DNA from: Vicia villosa
Taxonomy: Eukaryota > Streptophyta > Magnoliopsida > Fabales > Fabaceae
Direction: 5' to 3'
Assembly (NCBI RefSeq): GCF_029867415.1
Contig: NW_026705483.1
Coordinates: forward strand, 124,001 to 188,000
DNA length: 64,000 nucleotides
Below are positions 1 to 9,540 of the stretch, in pieces (within the stretch, counting starts at the first letter, position 1; every line of letters begins with the position of its first letter). The notes beneath the pieces were generated by a model. That model did not search any database. It saw nothing but the letters and a program-made list of their open reading frames with translations, and was not told where the DNA came from. The position numbers and the translations under genes are program-made.

Positions 1-1361
1 AGTGAAGTGAATTTGGTTTCTTAGCCATGAAGAAATTCCAAAGAATATCCAAGTGTGATCATTACATAATCACATGTTCTTGTTTTAGGAATCTTCCTCA
101 ATTATCATGGCATGGTGAAAATGAATGCATGGCATGTTTTCAGATGTGTTATGGGTCGTGTAGCATCCATAATTGAGGTCATATGCACAAAATTGCAAAG
201 TTCCAAAATGATGCATGACCTATAATTTCACTTCATGAGGCCAACTTTGAACAAGCATAACTCCTAGCTCAAAATGAATTTGGAGAAGGTTGAACACAAT
301 TTGGAAAGCCCTAAACATCTACTTCAAATCATTAGTTTGGAGTTTCTTCAGAATCCTTTGGCAAATTTGTGAAAAATGAGGCCAAAGTTGGAAGAAAACT
401 AGGTTAAAACACTTAGAAAATTTTCTAAGTGTTTATGACCTAAAACTTCAAAATTTCCAAAACTCTTAAATGATTGATCTTTTGAAAAAAGTTCCATTGT
501 AAGATGTTGTTTTATTTTGCAAGATCTACAACTTTCATGTTGGAAGTTTTTTGAGTTGTGTAGGTGAAATTTTGAGTTCCCATAATGCCCTCAAAAACCC
601 TAATTCCCGACTTTTTGCTCCTTGAAGATTCTTCTTGAATTTCTTTGGTCAAATGACTTTAATATTCATATATTGATGATATTGATCCTTGAAAGTCATG
701 GTTTGACCAAAAATCTTAAAAGTCAAAGGTGATCCCATACAGTTGACTTTTTCCAAATAAAGTGAGATTTTGGACTTTTGTGTAGAATCAAGATCTTCTC
801 CTCAAACGAGTGATGTAAATGGGTTATATTGAGGTGGTAGAGGTTCTTGAATCATGTCTTGAGTTTTGGATCCATGTCCTGATTAAAAGTCAACTATCCT
901 GGTGAATTAGGTCAAAAACCCTAATTGTCGACCAGATGAAAATGATGACTGTAGACTTTGAATTGAGGTGTGATGTCCAGTGGATCTTGTTATATGAGCT
1001 ATTTGAAGATGATTGATGTCTTTGAATGATCCCCTGGGGCTTTTTAGGGTTTCCCAAAGGTGATCCCTGATTTTAGTCCTTGATAGGCTAAAAAACCCTA
1101 GTCTGGTGACCTGAGTAAACCTGTACTCAGATGACTGGGTGTCTAATCAATCATAGGTGAATATAAAAGTGAAGCTTTTGAGTCCTATGATTGTGTTAGA
1201 GACCAATCCTTCTATTGATTGATCCTTTGCCTGAGTTTTCTTGTCTTTGAACATCCTTGATTAAATGCCAGATGAAGAAGTGACTGCTCTGGGTACTTGC
1301 TTTGACCTGATGAAAATCCTGAAGATATGTCATCTCAGGGGGGTCAAAATTTAGGGTATGA
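1..1361 (-). repeat. Ogre-type LTR fragment (5' part of the LTR, sense minus)
   Basis: The right edge reads GGGTATGACA at 1352-1361, the same terminus that closes the LTRs at 26281 and 38607, so the sense LTR begins at 1361 and runs left out of the window. From about 330 onward it aligns with 25030-26281 (shared blocks around the phrases near 530-580 and 900-960), but it is clearly diverged and represents another subfamily. There is no polypurine tract to its right. Instead an inverted LTR piece starts at 1362, so the junction is rearranged. No gene is seen. Confidence 0.8.
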
Positions 1362-1848
1362 CACCTTCCATAAGGTCCATTGAAGCTATCCAGATCATCA
1401 AACAACATCTGGAACCTCTCTTTTGCAGAATTCAATTTCCAGTTTTGCAAGTTTCTAAGGTAAGTGCTATGAACATCAAACTCTATCATACATGCATCAT
1501 AAATGAAATATTGCTTTGCCATCATGTTTCTGCATGTGTATGGATCATTAACCCTCAATCAATTGCTATTTATCTTGCACCTACACGATTTCATGATCAA
1601 TCTCAAAATTAGGGTTCTTCACGATTTCCAGAAAATTGATGATCTTAGAGAGGAAATAAATGAATTATGAGGATACCATCATGTTCCTTGTGAAAAATCG
1701 AGTAAGATAGGCTATTCACTTGATCCAAACAATTCAGTTTTCAGAAATTTCAAAATCAAATTGGGGATGTGTTCTTGGCGCCATTTTTTGTTCATAAATT
1801 TCAAATGTTTGCTTTTTAATATATTGAATGGAACGTGTGTCACTAAAA

Positions 1849-1922
1849 AGCTGCGCGCGCAGCTCAGTTGGTTGTTGTTTTGAGTAGTGAACCTCAGGGC
1901 GCGGGTTCAAACCCTGGCAAGA
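1849..1922 (+). promoter_or_regulatory. tRNA-like segment with palindrome in Ogre LTR
   Basis: A perfect 16-bp palindrome AGCTGCGCGCGCAGCT (1849-1864) overlaps an A-box-like GCAGCTCAGTTGG (1859-1871), and a B-box-like GGTTCAAACCC follows at 1904-1914. The spacing is close to that of a tRNA gene. The cloverleaf arms do not pair well, so this is not called as a functional tRNA gene. It may be a captured tRNA or SINE piece or a Pol III-type promoter element. The two other Ogre LTRs have the same arrangement in sense orientation. Confidence 0.5.
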
Positions 1923-2392
1923 CCAAAACCCAATTTTTTTTAACACATATTTTCTTCATTTTCTTTACAACTTCACTTAATTAATTAACCAATCAAAATT
2001 AATTATTTTTACTTCATTTTTTGTACACTTCTTATTTAATATATATATATTTTATGAATATCAAAAAAAATCACAAAAAAAATGTTTATTTAATATGTTT
2101 TTTTATTAAGTTTAAAATGACATGTTTTTAAGTGTTTTTTAATATTTTAAATATTGTTTTTCATTTGATTTTCAAACTTAATCACTTGTAAATATTTTTA
2201 TGATCAAACCCTAATCACTTAGGTCTTAATTAAGCTTTTATCTTAATTAAGTTGACTTTTGTCAAAATTCAAACTGTTTTAAAACAAATGATCAAAGTTT
2301 TTCAAAACAATAAGCCATTTCTTTTTGGTTATCTTTTCAAAAAAACTCTTGATCAAATCTTTTTGGATTGATCAATTGATTTTCAAACAACA

Positions 2393-2718
2393 GGGCCTCT
2401 CGAATATTAGAGAGTATAAGTCCCATTCCTTTTTCTTTGTACAGTTTTTCTTTAAAAACTTCTTTCAAAACTTTCAAACTGTTTTCAAACGACGAAACCT
2501 CGCGTTTTAACAAAACAATCAACCATGTTTTATAAAATAAAACATGGGCCTCCACATAGGTATAAGTCCCATTCCCTTACATGAAATTAGGTATTTCATT
2601 GTACATACATACAAACTCAATGGGCCTCCACATAGGTATAAGTCCCAAGCCCTCTGTAAATACTTGTTTACATAGCTTTTGAATAAACTCAATGGGCCTC
2701 TCCCCGAGTATAAGTCCC
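2393..2718 (+). repeat. Four TATAAGTCCC hairpin units in Ogre LTR
   Basis: Units at 2393-2424, 2546-2570, 2622-2646 and 2694-2718 all start GGGCC and end TATAAGTCCC, giving an outer GGG/CCC pairing. An inner stem differs between units: CTCTC/GAGAG, CCT/AGG (twice) and CTC/GAG. The repeated TATAAG could act as TATA-like sequence, but that is inference. Confidence 0.6.
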
Positions 2719-2804
2719 GAGCCCCCGTGCATACAAACGGATCATCCTTACAGGTATATTTCCTTCATAAACTCCATTGTATACACACACCTTGTTATAT
2801 ATAA

Positions 2805-2900
2805 CTGTTCATATTTGTTCATATTTGTTCATGTACTTGTTCATATTTGTTCGTACTTGTTCATATTTGTGATCGTGTTATATATACTTGTTCAACTTAG
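2805..2900 (+). repeat. GTTCATATTT/GTTCATGTAC minisatellite
   Basis: About seven imperfect 10-12 bp copies of TTGTTCATATT or TTGTTCGTACT. The same array is found inverted in the LTRs at about 22608-22700 and 35095-35180. It is AT-rich and noncoding. Confidence 0.7.
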
Positions 2901-2917
2901 TACAACACTAGGTTCCC

Positions 2918-3190
2918 CATAGCCTCCTATTGGGCTTCGTGCAAAGAATCTCCCTAGTTTAGGTTAGGACATAGAGTATGGTTTCCCGGTGAAATCGCTC
3001 TAAGAGCTCAAACCAACCATACCATGCCTCCTCTTGGGCTTCGTACAAACGACTTGTCCCTCCCATAGCCTCCTCTTGGGCTTACAATGCAAGGACCCTC
3101 GATTGTCCCTCCCATAGCCTCCTCTTGGGCTTACAATGCAAGGACCCTCGGATAGCCTCCTCTTGGGCTTCGTACAAGGACCCACGAGCT
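2918..3190 (+). repeat. Tandem 50-bp repeat with AGCC...GGCT hairpin core
   Basis: The core AGCCTCCTCTTGGGCT recurs at about 2921 (variant), 3026, 3067, 3117 and 3154. Between cores lie copies of a segment reading TGCAAGGACCCTCG. Each core can pair AGCC with GGCT. The frame 3000-3215 on the other strand is produced by this repetition and is not a gene. Confidence 0.75.
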
Positions 3191-3316
3191 TCTTATAAGC
3201 ATCCCCAATATCCAAATCAAATACCCTAGGAGATTAGACATTTATCATCTATATGATAGGAGTATCTCTTCTATATCATCACAAACAATCAATCAATCAA
3301 TCAACTTAACTTTTTT

Positions 3317-3487
3317 GCCACAAGGCTGTCTAATCAATCAAACCTTTTTGCCACCACACTAGCTGATTAATCAAAGTTTTTGTCACAAGGCTGACTTCAT
3401 TGAAACTTTTGCCACAAGGCTGGCTGATTAATCAAAACTTTTTGTCACAAGGCTGACTTCATTGAAAGTTTTTGCCACAAGGCTGGC
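3317..3487 (+). repeat. Array of six GCCA/GTCA hairpins in Ogre LTR
   Basis: In sense orientation the units read GCCA-CAAGGC-TGGC or GTCA-CAAGGC-TGAC, at 3317, 3350, 3382, 3411, 3444 and 3474. The last four pair perfectly and alternate between the C-G and T-A versions of the second base pair. The first two are degenerate. Spacers are A/T-rich and often contain TTTGATTAATC-like sequence. Confidence 0.8.
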
Positions 3488-4163
3488 TAAAAAACATCTT
3501 TATCATTCTAAGCACCATAAGTGGCATGGCCCAGGGCTTATAATGAAAAGATTTTCAAACAAAATCAAACAGATGTATGTGATGATATAGATTAGGTACA
3601 TCGAGCATTTAGCTGACATTTGTCTCTTATCCTTTGCTTCCACTGGCATAAGTGGGAACTACGATTGCTCTGACTTTCTCAACATCCCTTTGAGAATACG
3701 TAGGCACAAGGTCGTATCCTTGGCGAGCAAAACTTCTCCCTCAAACCACTCAAACCTTAGCATCCGTAGACATCGAGCTACAGATGCTCTGATTCCCTCT
3801 AAGGGATATGTATGCAGAGGATCGCGATGATCTTTGCGAGCATAATCAAACAAACACCTTAGTCTCCCACCTATCTCACAATAGAACCTCAATAGCATAG
3901 AATGAAACAAACATAACAAAGAAGCCTATAGAGTACTATAGATACGTTGGGTGCTAATACCTTCCCTTCGTATAACCAACCCTCTTACCCGGAATCTCTC
4001 CCCCACTTTTAAGGTTATTGCAGCTTTTTTCCTTTTCCTACTTTGGAAACAATAAAAAGTTTGGTCGTGACAAAAACAAAAGAAAAATCATTTTTTGAGC
4101 ACTCGAGCCCAAAGAAGGCATCAGGTGTCTCATCCCGAAAAAGATACGATTTTTCCCGCGACA

Positions 4164-4668
4164 CAAAGTTGTTTCGTTTTGAATCATTATTTGTTCTAAT
4201 CAAGACAATTATAAGACAATAAACTAAAACTTGTTTCAATAATAAAATGATGACAAGATTGGTTGTGGTTTCACTATTCCTATCTTCTATGTGACTTTAA
4301 CAACTAATGCATAACTTCAATAGCAATGACAATGTTCTATTATCCTCTCAACAATGTTTATGTCTAAACAAGGTTGTGAAAGTTAATATATTAATCTTTA
4401 GATGATCTCTCACTCTAACTATCAATATACTAAACTTGATTGTTTGATACAAATAGAAAAGTGGCAAATAAATCTATCTCTAGCATTTATTCACTACTTG
4501 ATAAAATGTTGTAGACCAAGACATGAAATATATTTCTCAATCATAAATCAAATCTAAATATAAAGATAAAACAACAACACTCATCCATTTCAATACTAAT
4601 GAAGTTCATACAAAGTGCTAGAGAAAATACATAGTTAACAAGGATAGCTACTACCTCCAATCTTGTCA
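4164..4668. other. Unassigned AT-rich segment with 12-bp inverted repeat
   Basis: This lies between the Ogre LTR terminus and the broken left end of E1. No long frame or recognised element is visible. TGACAAGATTGG (4251-4262) and CCAATCTTGTCA (4657-4668) form a perfect 12-bp inverted repeat about 418 bp across. That could be a small MITE-like element, but no convincing target duplication flanks it. 4164-4250 is otherwise featureless. Confidence 0.4.
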
Positions 4669-5630
4669 AAGTGGGATTTATCTACTGCCAAACATATTTC
4701 TACTACTCCTGCTACAAAAATAACCACAACAATGGCTTCTCTCAAAGATGCTAAGGTTGTGATCAAAGAGGGTTGTTGCACAGTATGGGGACAACTCCTT
4801 GACGTACCTTACAAGTTCGATAAGCTAGGTCTGGGCTATGCTAATGGAACTCAGAAGAATGATCAAAGTCCTCGTTCTGGAGGATTAATGTCACATTTCA
4901 TCAGCCAAGGAGTAAATGCCATTGAAGATGACAAAGTTCCACCCGTTTCCAAGGAGGTTTGGGATACTTTGGGAGAACCAAGCGGTAAGTACGACTTTCT
5001 AGTGAAGTACACTGCTCCTCGGAGTTCTTTGATTACCATTGAAGACATTGTCCCAACTGGATGGGATGATCAGTTCAAAGATGACATAAGTCTCATAAGT
5101 TCCATTAATGAGCAATACCGAAGTCCACCTAAAGAAGTATGGGATACACTGGGAGAACCAAGTGGCAAGTATGACTTTATGGTGAAGTATTCCGCTCCCC
5201 TGAGCTCGCAAATCGCTATCGAAGACATTACCCTAACTGGATGGGATGAACATTTCGAAGAAAATATGACAATCACAAGCCCTGTCACTCCTGAAGAAGT
5301 CTAGGAAACACCAAATGGCGGGAATGATTTTCCGGTGGAATACACTGCTCCCCAGAGTGCACAAGTCTCTATCAAAGATATCATCCCAACTGGATGGGAC
5401 GATCTTATCGAATATCTCTCTCAGCCAACAGAGGTATCTCAGCCTGGGCTCTCATATCCAGCTGAGCATCTTGCTCATCCTGAAGGATCAACAGCTCATC
5501 TCGTCACCAAAGAAGTCAATGTTGTGGAATACGAAGAAGACAACTGCAACTGGAGCAACTGGATATTCCCTACTCACAACAATGGATTGAACAACTGGGA
5601 AGCTGAAGATGTTATCTCCTTTGATCAGGA
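4663..5630 (+). pseudogene. E1 post-protease linker exon (3' part of gag-pro ORF)
   Basis: The frame is open from 4663 to the TAG at 5302-5304 and resumes in the same frame to 5631. The product is an acidic, hydrophilic polypeptide of unknown role. It matches the segment between protease and the intron in Ogre B (56291-57240). Homology begins near residue 25 of the frame (SLKDAKVV), so the natural start is lost upstream and the first Met is only the first one available. A module beginning VWDTLGEPSG is present three times here and once in B. The stop at 5302 falls where the other modules have Trp, so it looks like a TGG to TAG change. It carries no catalytic motif. Confidence 0.75.
4951..5410 (+). 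repeat. Triplicated VWDTLGEPSG...TGWD protein module
   Basis: Three tandem in-frame copies start at about 4951, 5131 and 5293 (spacing 180 and 162 nt). Each reads roughly EVWDTLGEPSGKYDF, then KYTAP or EYTAP, then IEDI or IKDI, then PTGWD. Copies 1 and 2 are very similar and copy 3 is more diverged and carries the nonsense codon. Ogre B has a single copy (about 56752-56870, minus). The repeat is therefore an expansion specific to E1. Confidence 0.85.
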
Positions 5631-5900
5631 GTAAATGCAATTTCCTGTTTTCCTTGTTTATATGTTCAAAAATAAAAATGGTTCCTGTACTATCGAACCA
5701 TGAACTTAAAAGCCAGGTGCCTTGCCCGAAGCACACTGGTCCTTTTAATAAGGGTTTGTCATACCATGATCATATGTTCATTCAATAAAATCATGGGACG
5801 TTTGCATATTCAAATTTTGCGATACTTTTTGTTTCTTTCTTTACTTTATTCATTTTCAAATAGCTATGTGTTCTTACACACACCCACATAATAAATGCAG
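5631..5900 (+). other. Predicted intron of E1 (before RT)
   Basis: Donor GTAAAT is at 5631 and acceptor TGCAG ends at 5900, after a pyrimidine-rich stretch (5826-5860). Removing 270 nt joins the linker frame to the RT frame in phase 2 without a stop. Unspliced, the linker stops at once (TAA 5632). An intron at this position is known for Ogre elements, and B has an equivalent at 55942-56290 with the same phase. Confidence 0.7.
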
Positions 5901-8900
5901 ATTCACATTCACTCTCGATCCTGTTGATAACGATTCTGCCATTGCCAGTCATGACTTTGAAAATCCGATCTACCAAACTGAGGACGAAAGTGAGGAAGAT
6001 TGTGACGTACCTAGGGAACTTGCAAGGCTATTAGAGCAGGAAGACAAGACCATACAGCCACATGAAGAGCCAATTGAGGTTATCAACCTGGGCAATGACG
6101 AAGAAAAGAAAGAAGTCAAGATAGGGGCTGATTTAGAAGACAGTGTCAAGCAAAGACTGATTCAAATGTTACAAGACTATGTTGAGATATTCGCTTGGTC
6201 CTATGAAGATATGCCTGGTCTCGACACAGATATTGTGGTCCATCGCCTGCCAATCAAAGAAGGTAGCACTCCAGTTAAGCAGAAGCTGCGAAGAAGTAGG
6301 CCCGACATGTCCAAGAAGATTAAAGACGAGGTTGAGAAGCAATTCAACGCTGGTTTTCTAAAAGTTGTGAGTTATCCTCCATGGATAGCTAACATCGTGC
6401 CTGTACCTAAAAAAGACGGGAAAGTCAGAATGTGTGTAGATTACAGAGATCTAAATCGGGCAAGCCCCAAAGATGATTTCCCTTTACCTCACATCGATGT
6501 ACTGGTTGACAATACTGCACAATGCAAGGTATTTTCCTTTATGGACGGATTCTCAGGTTACAATCAGATCAAGATGGCGCCAGAAGACATGGAAAAGACA
6601 ACCTTCACAACACCCTAGGGAACCTTTTGTTACAAAGTGATGCCCTTTGGTTTAAAGAATGCAGGAGCAACGTATCAGCGTGCAATGGTAGCTCTGTTCC
6701 ATGATATGATTCATCAGGAAATAGAGATTTATGTGGATGATATGATTGTAAAGTCCAACACCGAAGAAGAACATCTGGGTCATCTGCACAAGCTATTTAA
6801 CAGACTCAAGAAATACAGATTGCGACTGAATCCGAACAAGTATACCTTTGGAGTAAGATCCGGTAAACTCTTAGGTTTCATTGTCAGTAGCAAGGGTATT
6901 GAAGTTGATCCTGCCAAGGTCAAAGCCATTCAAGAAATGCCCATACCCCGTACCGAGAAGCAAGTCAGAGGATTCTTGGGACGTCTGAACTACATCGCCA
7001 GTTTTATTGCCCATATGACTACTACTTGTGTGCCAATTTTCAAATTGTTGAAGAAAGATCAAGTAGAAAGATGGAACGACAAATGCCAATTAGCCTTTGA
7101 CAAGATCAAAGGATATCTTCAAAAACCACCAATCTTGTTACCACCAGTTGAAGGAAGACCTCTGATAATGTACCTAACAGTGTTAGAAGATTCAATGGGG
7201 TGTGTACTGGGGCAACATGACGAGTCTGGCCGAAAAGATCATGCAATCTACTATCTTAGCAAAAAGTTTACCGATTGTGAAACAAGATACTCACTGCTCG
7301 AGAAAACTTGCTGTGCCTTGGCATGGGCGGCTTGCCGACTAAGACAGTATATGCTAAACCATACCCCTTTGCTGATCTCCAAAATGGAACCTATCAAATA
7401 TGTGTTCGAAAAACTTGCTCTCTCTGGAAGAATAGCAAGATGGCAAATGATCTTAACAGAGTATGACATCCAATACACTTCGCAAAAGGCGATCAAGGGA
7501 AGTGTGGTAGCTGATCATCTGGCTCATCAAGCAGTGGATGATTATCAAGCATTGAACTTTGACTTCCCAGATGAAGACATTATGCTAGTTACTGACTACA
7601 AACAACCCGGACCGGAGGAAGGACCCGAGCCAGGGTCCCGATGGACTATGATTTTTGATGGAGCCTCTAATGCGCTTGGCAATGGCATCGGAGCTGTGAT
7701 CATTTCTCCTACAGGAGGACATACACCATTCACTGCCAGATTATGTTTCAACTACACTAACAATATAGCCGAGTATGAAGCATGTATTCTGGGTCTCAAA
7801 GCTGCAATCGATCTAAGAATCAAGTTCCTGGAGGTCTACGGAGACTCGGCCCTTGTAATTTATCAAGTTAAAGGGGAATGGGACATGAAGCACCCGAATC
7901 TAATTCCTGACAAAGAATATGTGCTGGGTTTGATTCCTTACTTTGAAGAAATCACTTTTGAACATATCCCGCGAGAAGAAAATCAACTGGCTGATGCCTT
8001 AGCTACCATGTCATCTATGTTCAGAGTCAGGTGGGATAATGAGGCGCCAATGATCATCATTTACAGACAGGATGAACCAGCCTATTGCAATGAGATTGAT
8101 ACCGAAGGAGTAGAAGAAAAACCATGGTTCCATGAAGTAAAAAGATATCTCGAAGCCCAGGAGTACCCTGAAGGGGCATCCATTAACGATAGAAAGTTTC
8201 TAAGAAGATTTGCTGCCAAATTCTTTTTAAGTAATGGAATCCTGTACAAGCGCAACCATGACTCGACTTTGCTTTGTTGTGTGAACAAGAAGGAAGCGGA
8301 ACAGATTATGGAAGATATACACGATGGTGCCTTTGGTACTCATTCAAGTGGACATACAATGGCTAAAAAAATCTTAAGAGCAGGTTATTATTGGTCTACC
8401 ATGGAGACAGACTGCCACCATCACTCCAGAACTTGCCACAAATGCCAGATATATGCCGACAAAGTACATGTACCTCCAATCCTATTAAACGTTCTGACAG
8501 CTCCTTGGCCTTTTGCAATGTGGGGTATTGATATGATTGGAGAAATCAAGCCTATTGCCTCCAACGGACATCGTTTTATCCTGGTCGCTATTGACTACTT
8601 CACAAAATGGGTAGAGGCAGCCTCGTTTGCTTCTGTCACCAAGAATGTTGTTGCCCGGTTTATCAAGCATAATCTCATTTGTCGGTATGGCATCCCTAAA
8701 AGGATCATCACAGACAATGTCACAAATTTAAATAACAGGATGGTTACCGAACTCTGCACGCAGTTCCAGATCAAACATCATAATTCATCCCCATATCGAC
8801 CAAAGATGAATGGCACCGTGGAAGCTGCCAACAAGAACATCAAGAAGATCATACAAAACATGACAGTAACCTACAAAGACTGGCATGAGATGTTACCTTT

Positions 8901-9372
8901 TGCTCTTCATGGTTATCGCACATCAGCGCGTACTTCAACAGGGGCAACTCCATTTTCCTTAGTCTATGGTATGGAGGCAGTTCTTCCAATTGAAATTCAG
9001 ATTCCTTCCCTAAGGATTATGAAAGAAGCCGATCTAGACGAAGACGATTGGATTCAGACTCGGTTGGACCAGATAAATTTGATTGATGAGAAGAGGCTTG
9101 CGGCTATTTGTCATGGCCAATTGTACCAGAAGCGTATGATCAAAGCCTTCAACAAGAAAGTCAGGAGTCAGGCATATCAAATTGGTGATTTGGTTGTAAA
9201 ACGCATCATCTTACCACAGGGTGACCCCAGGGGCAAGTGGACTCCCACTTATGAGGGACCATTTGTAATCAAGAAAGTATTCTCCGGCGGAGCCATGTTG
9301 CTTACCACTATGGATGGCGAGGATTTCCCACACCCTGTAAATGCGGACATAGTAAAAAAATACTTTGCTTAA
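5901..9372 (+). pseudogene. pol: E1 pol: reverse transcriptase, RNase H, second (archaeal-type) RNase H, integrase
   Basis: This exon copies the element RNA into DNA and inserts it. An acidic N-terminal leader is followed by RT with FSFMDGFSGYNQ (first catalytic Asp, about 6530-6570) and YVDDMI (about 6730). Next come the gypsy RNase H (YLTVLEDSMGCVLGQ, about 7170) and a second RNase H with IFDGASN (about 7653), EYEACILGL (about 7770) and GDSALVI, the dual-RNase H hallmark of the Tat lineage. The integrase has an HHCC zinc finger (about 8320-8460), MWGIDMIG (about 8520), TDN (about 8710) and the catalytic Glu in TVEAANK (about 8820). A TAG at 6616-6618 stands where B has Trp in PWGTF, so full-length translation is broken. 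The rest is open to 9372. TDN is followed by Val instead of the usual Gly next to a catalytic Asp. Confidence 0.92.
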
Positions 9373-9383
9373 AGAAAAACTCG

Positions 9384-9530
9384 CTAAGTTGAAAACCTGA
9401 AAGGGCGACTTAGGCAAAAATGAGCGTCTCGGTGGATTGAAAACCTGAAAGGGCGATCCAGGCAAAAATTAGAGACTAAAATATAATAATAATTATCTCG
9501 CTAGGCTGGAAACCTGAAAGGGCAGCCTAA
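9384..9530 (+). other. E1 trio of post-integrase hairpins (A4 bulge, GAAA cap)
   Basis: Twelve bases after the pol stop lie three 50-60 bp units. Stems are CTAAGTTG/CGACTTAG (9384-9391 with 9406-9413), TGGATTG/CGATCCA (9433-9439 with 9454-9460) and TAGGCTG/CAGCCTA (9502-9508 with 9523-9529). The 14-nt middle is AAAACCTGAAAGGG, with G for the first A in the third. It can form CCU-GAAA-GGG with the four A bulged. Each unit is followed by GGCAAAAA or GCAAAAG. Stems differ and loops are conserved, as expected of a folded RNA. Confidence 0.8.
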
Positions 9531-9540
9531 GCAAAAGTTA

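Larger units (their letters stand above)
1362..4163 (+). repeat. Ogre LTR, 5'-truncated, plus orientation, intact 3' terminus
   Basis: This is the reverse complement of the LTR parts at 33911-36545 and 21269-24240. It ends CCCGCGACA at 4163, the exact mirror of the TGTCGCGGG edge at 21269 and 62975. No PBS follows, so this is the outer end of a 3' or solo LTR and 4164 onward is the flank. It contains the same internal blocks as the other Ogre LTRs: a tRNA-like segment, TATAAGTCCC hairpins, a GTTCATATTT minisatellite, a 50-bp repeat and the GCCA/GTCA hairpin array. Short reading frames inside are repeat by-products, not genes. Confidence 0.88.
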
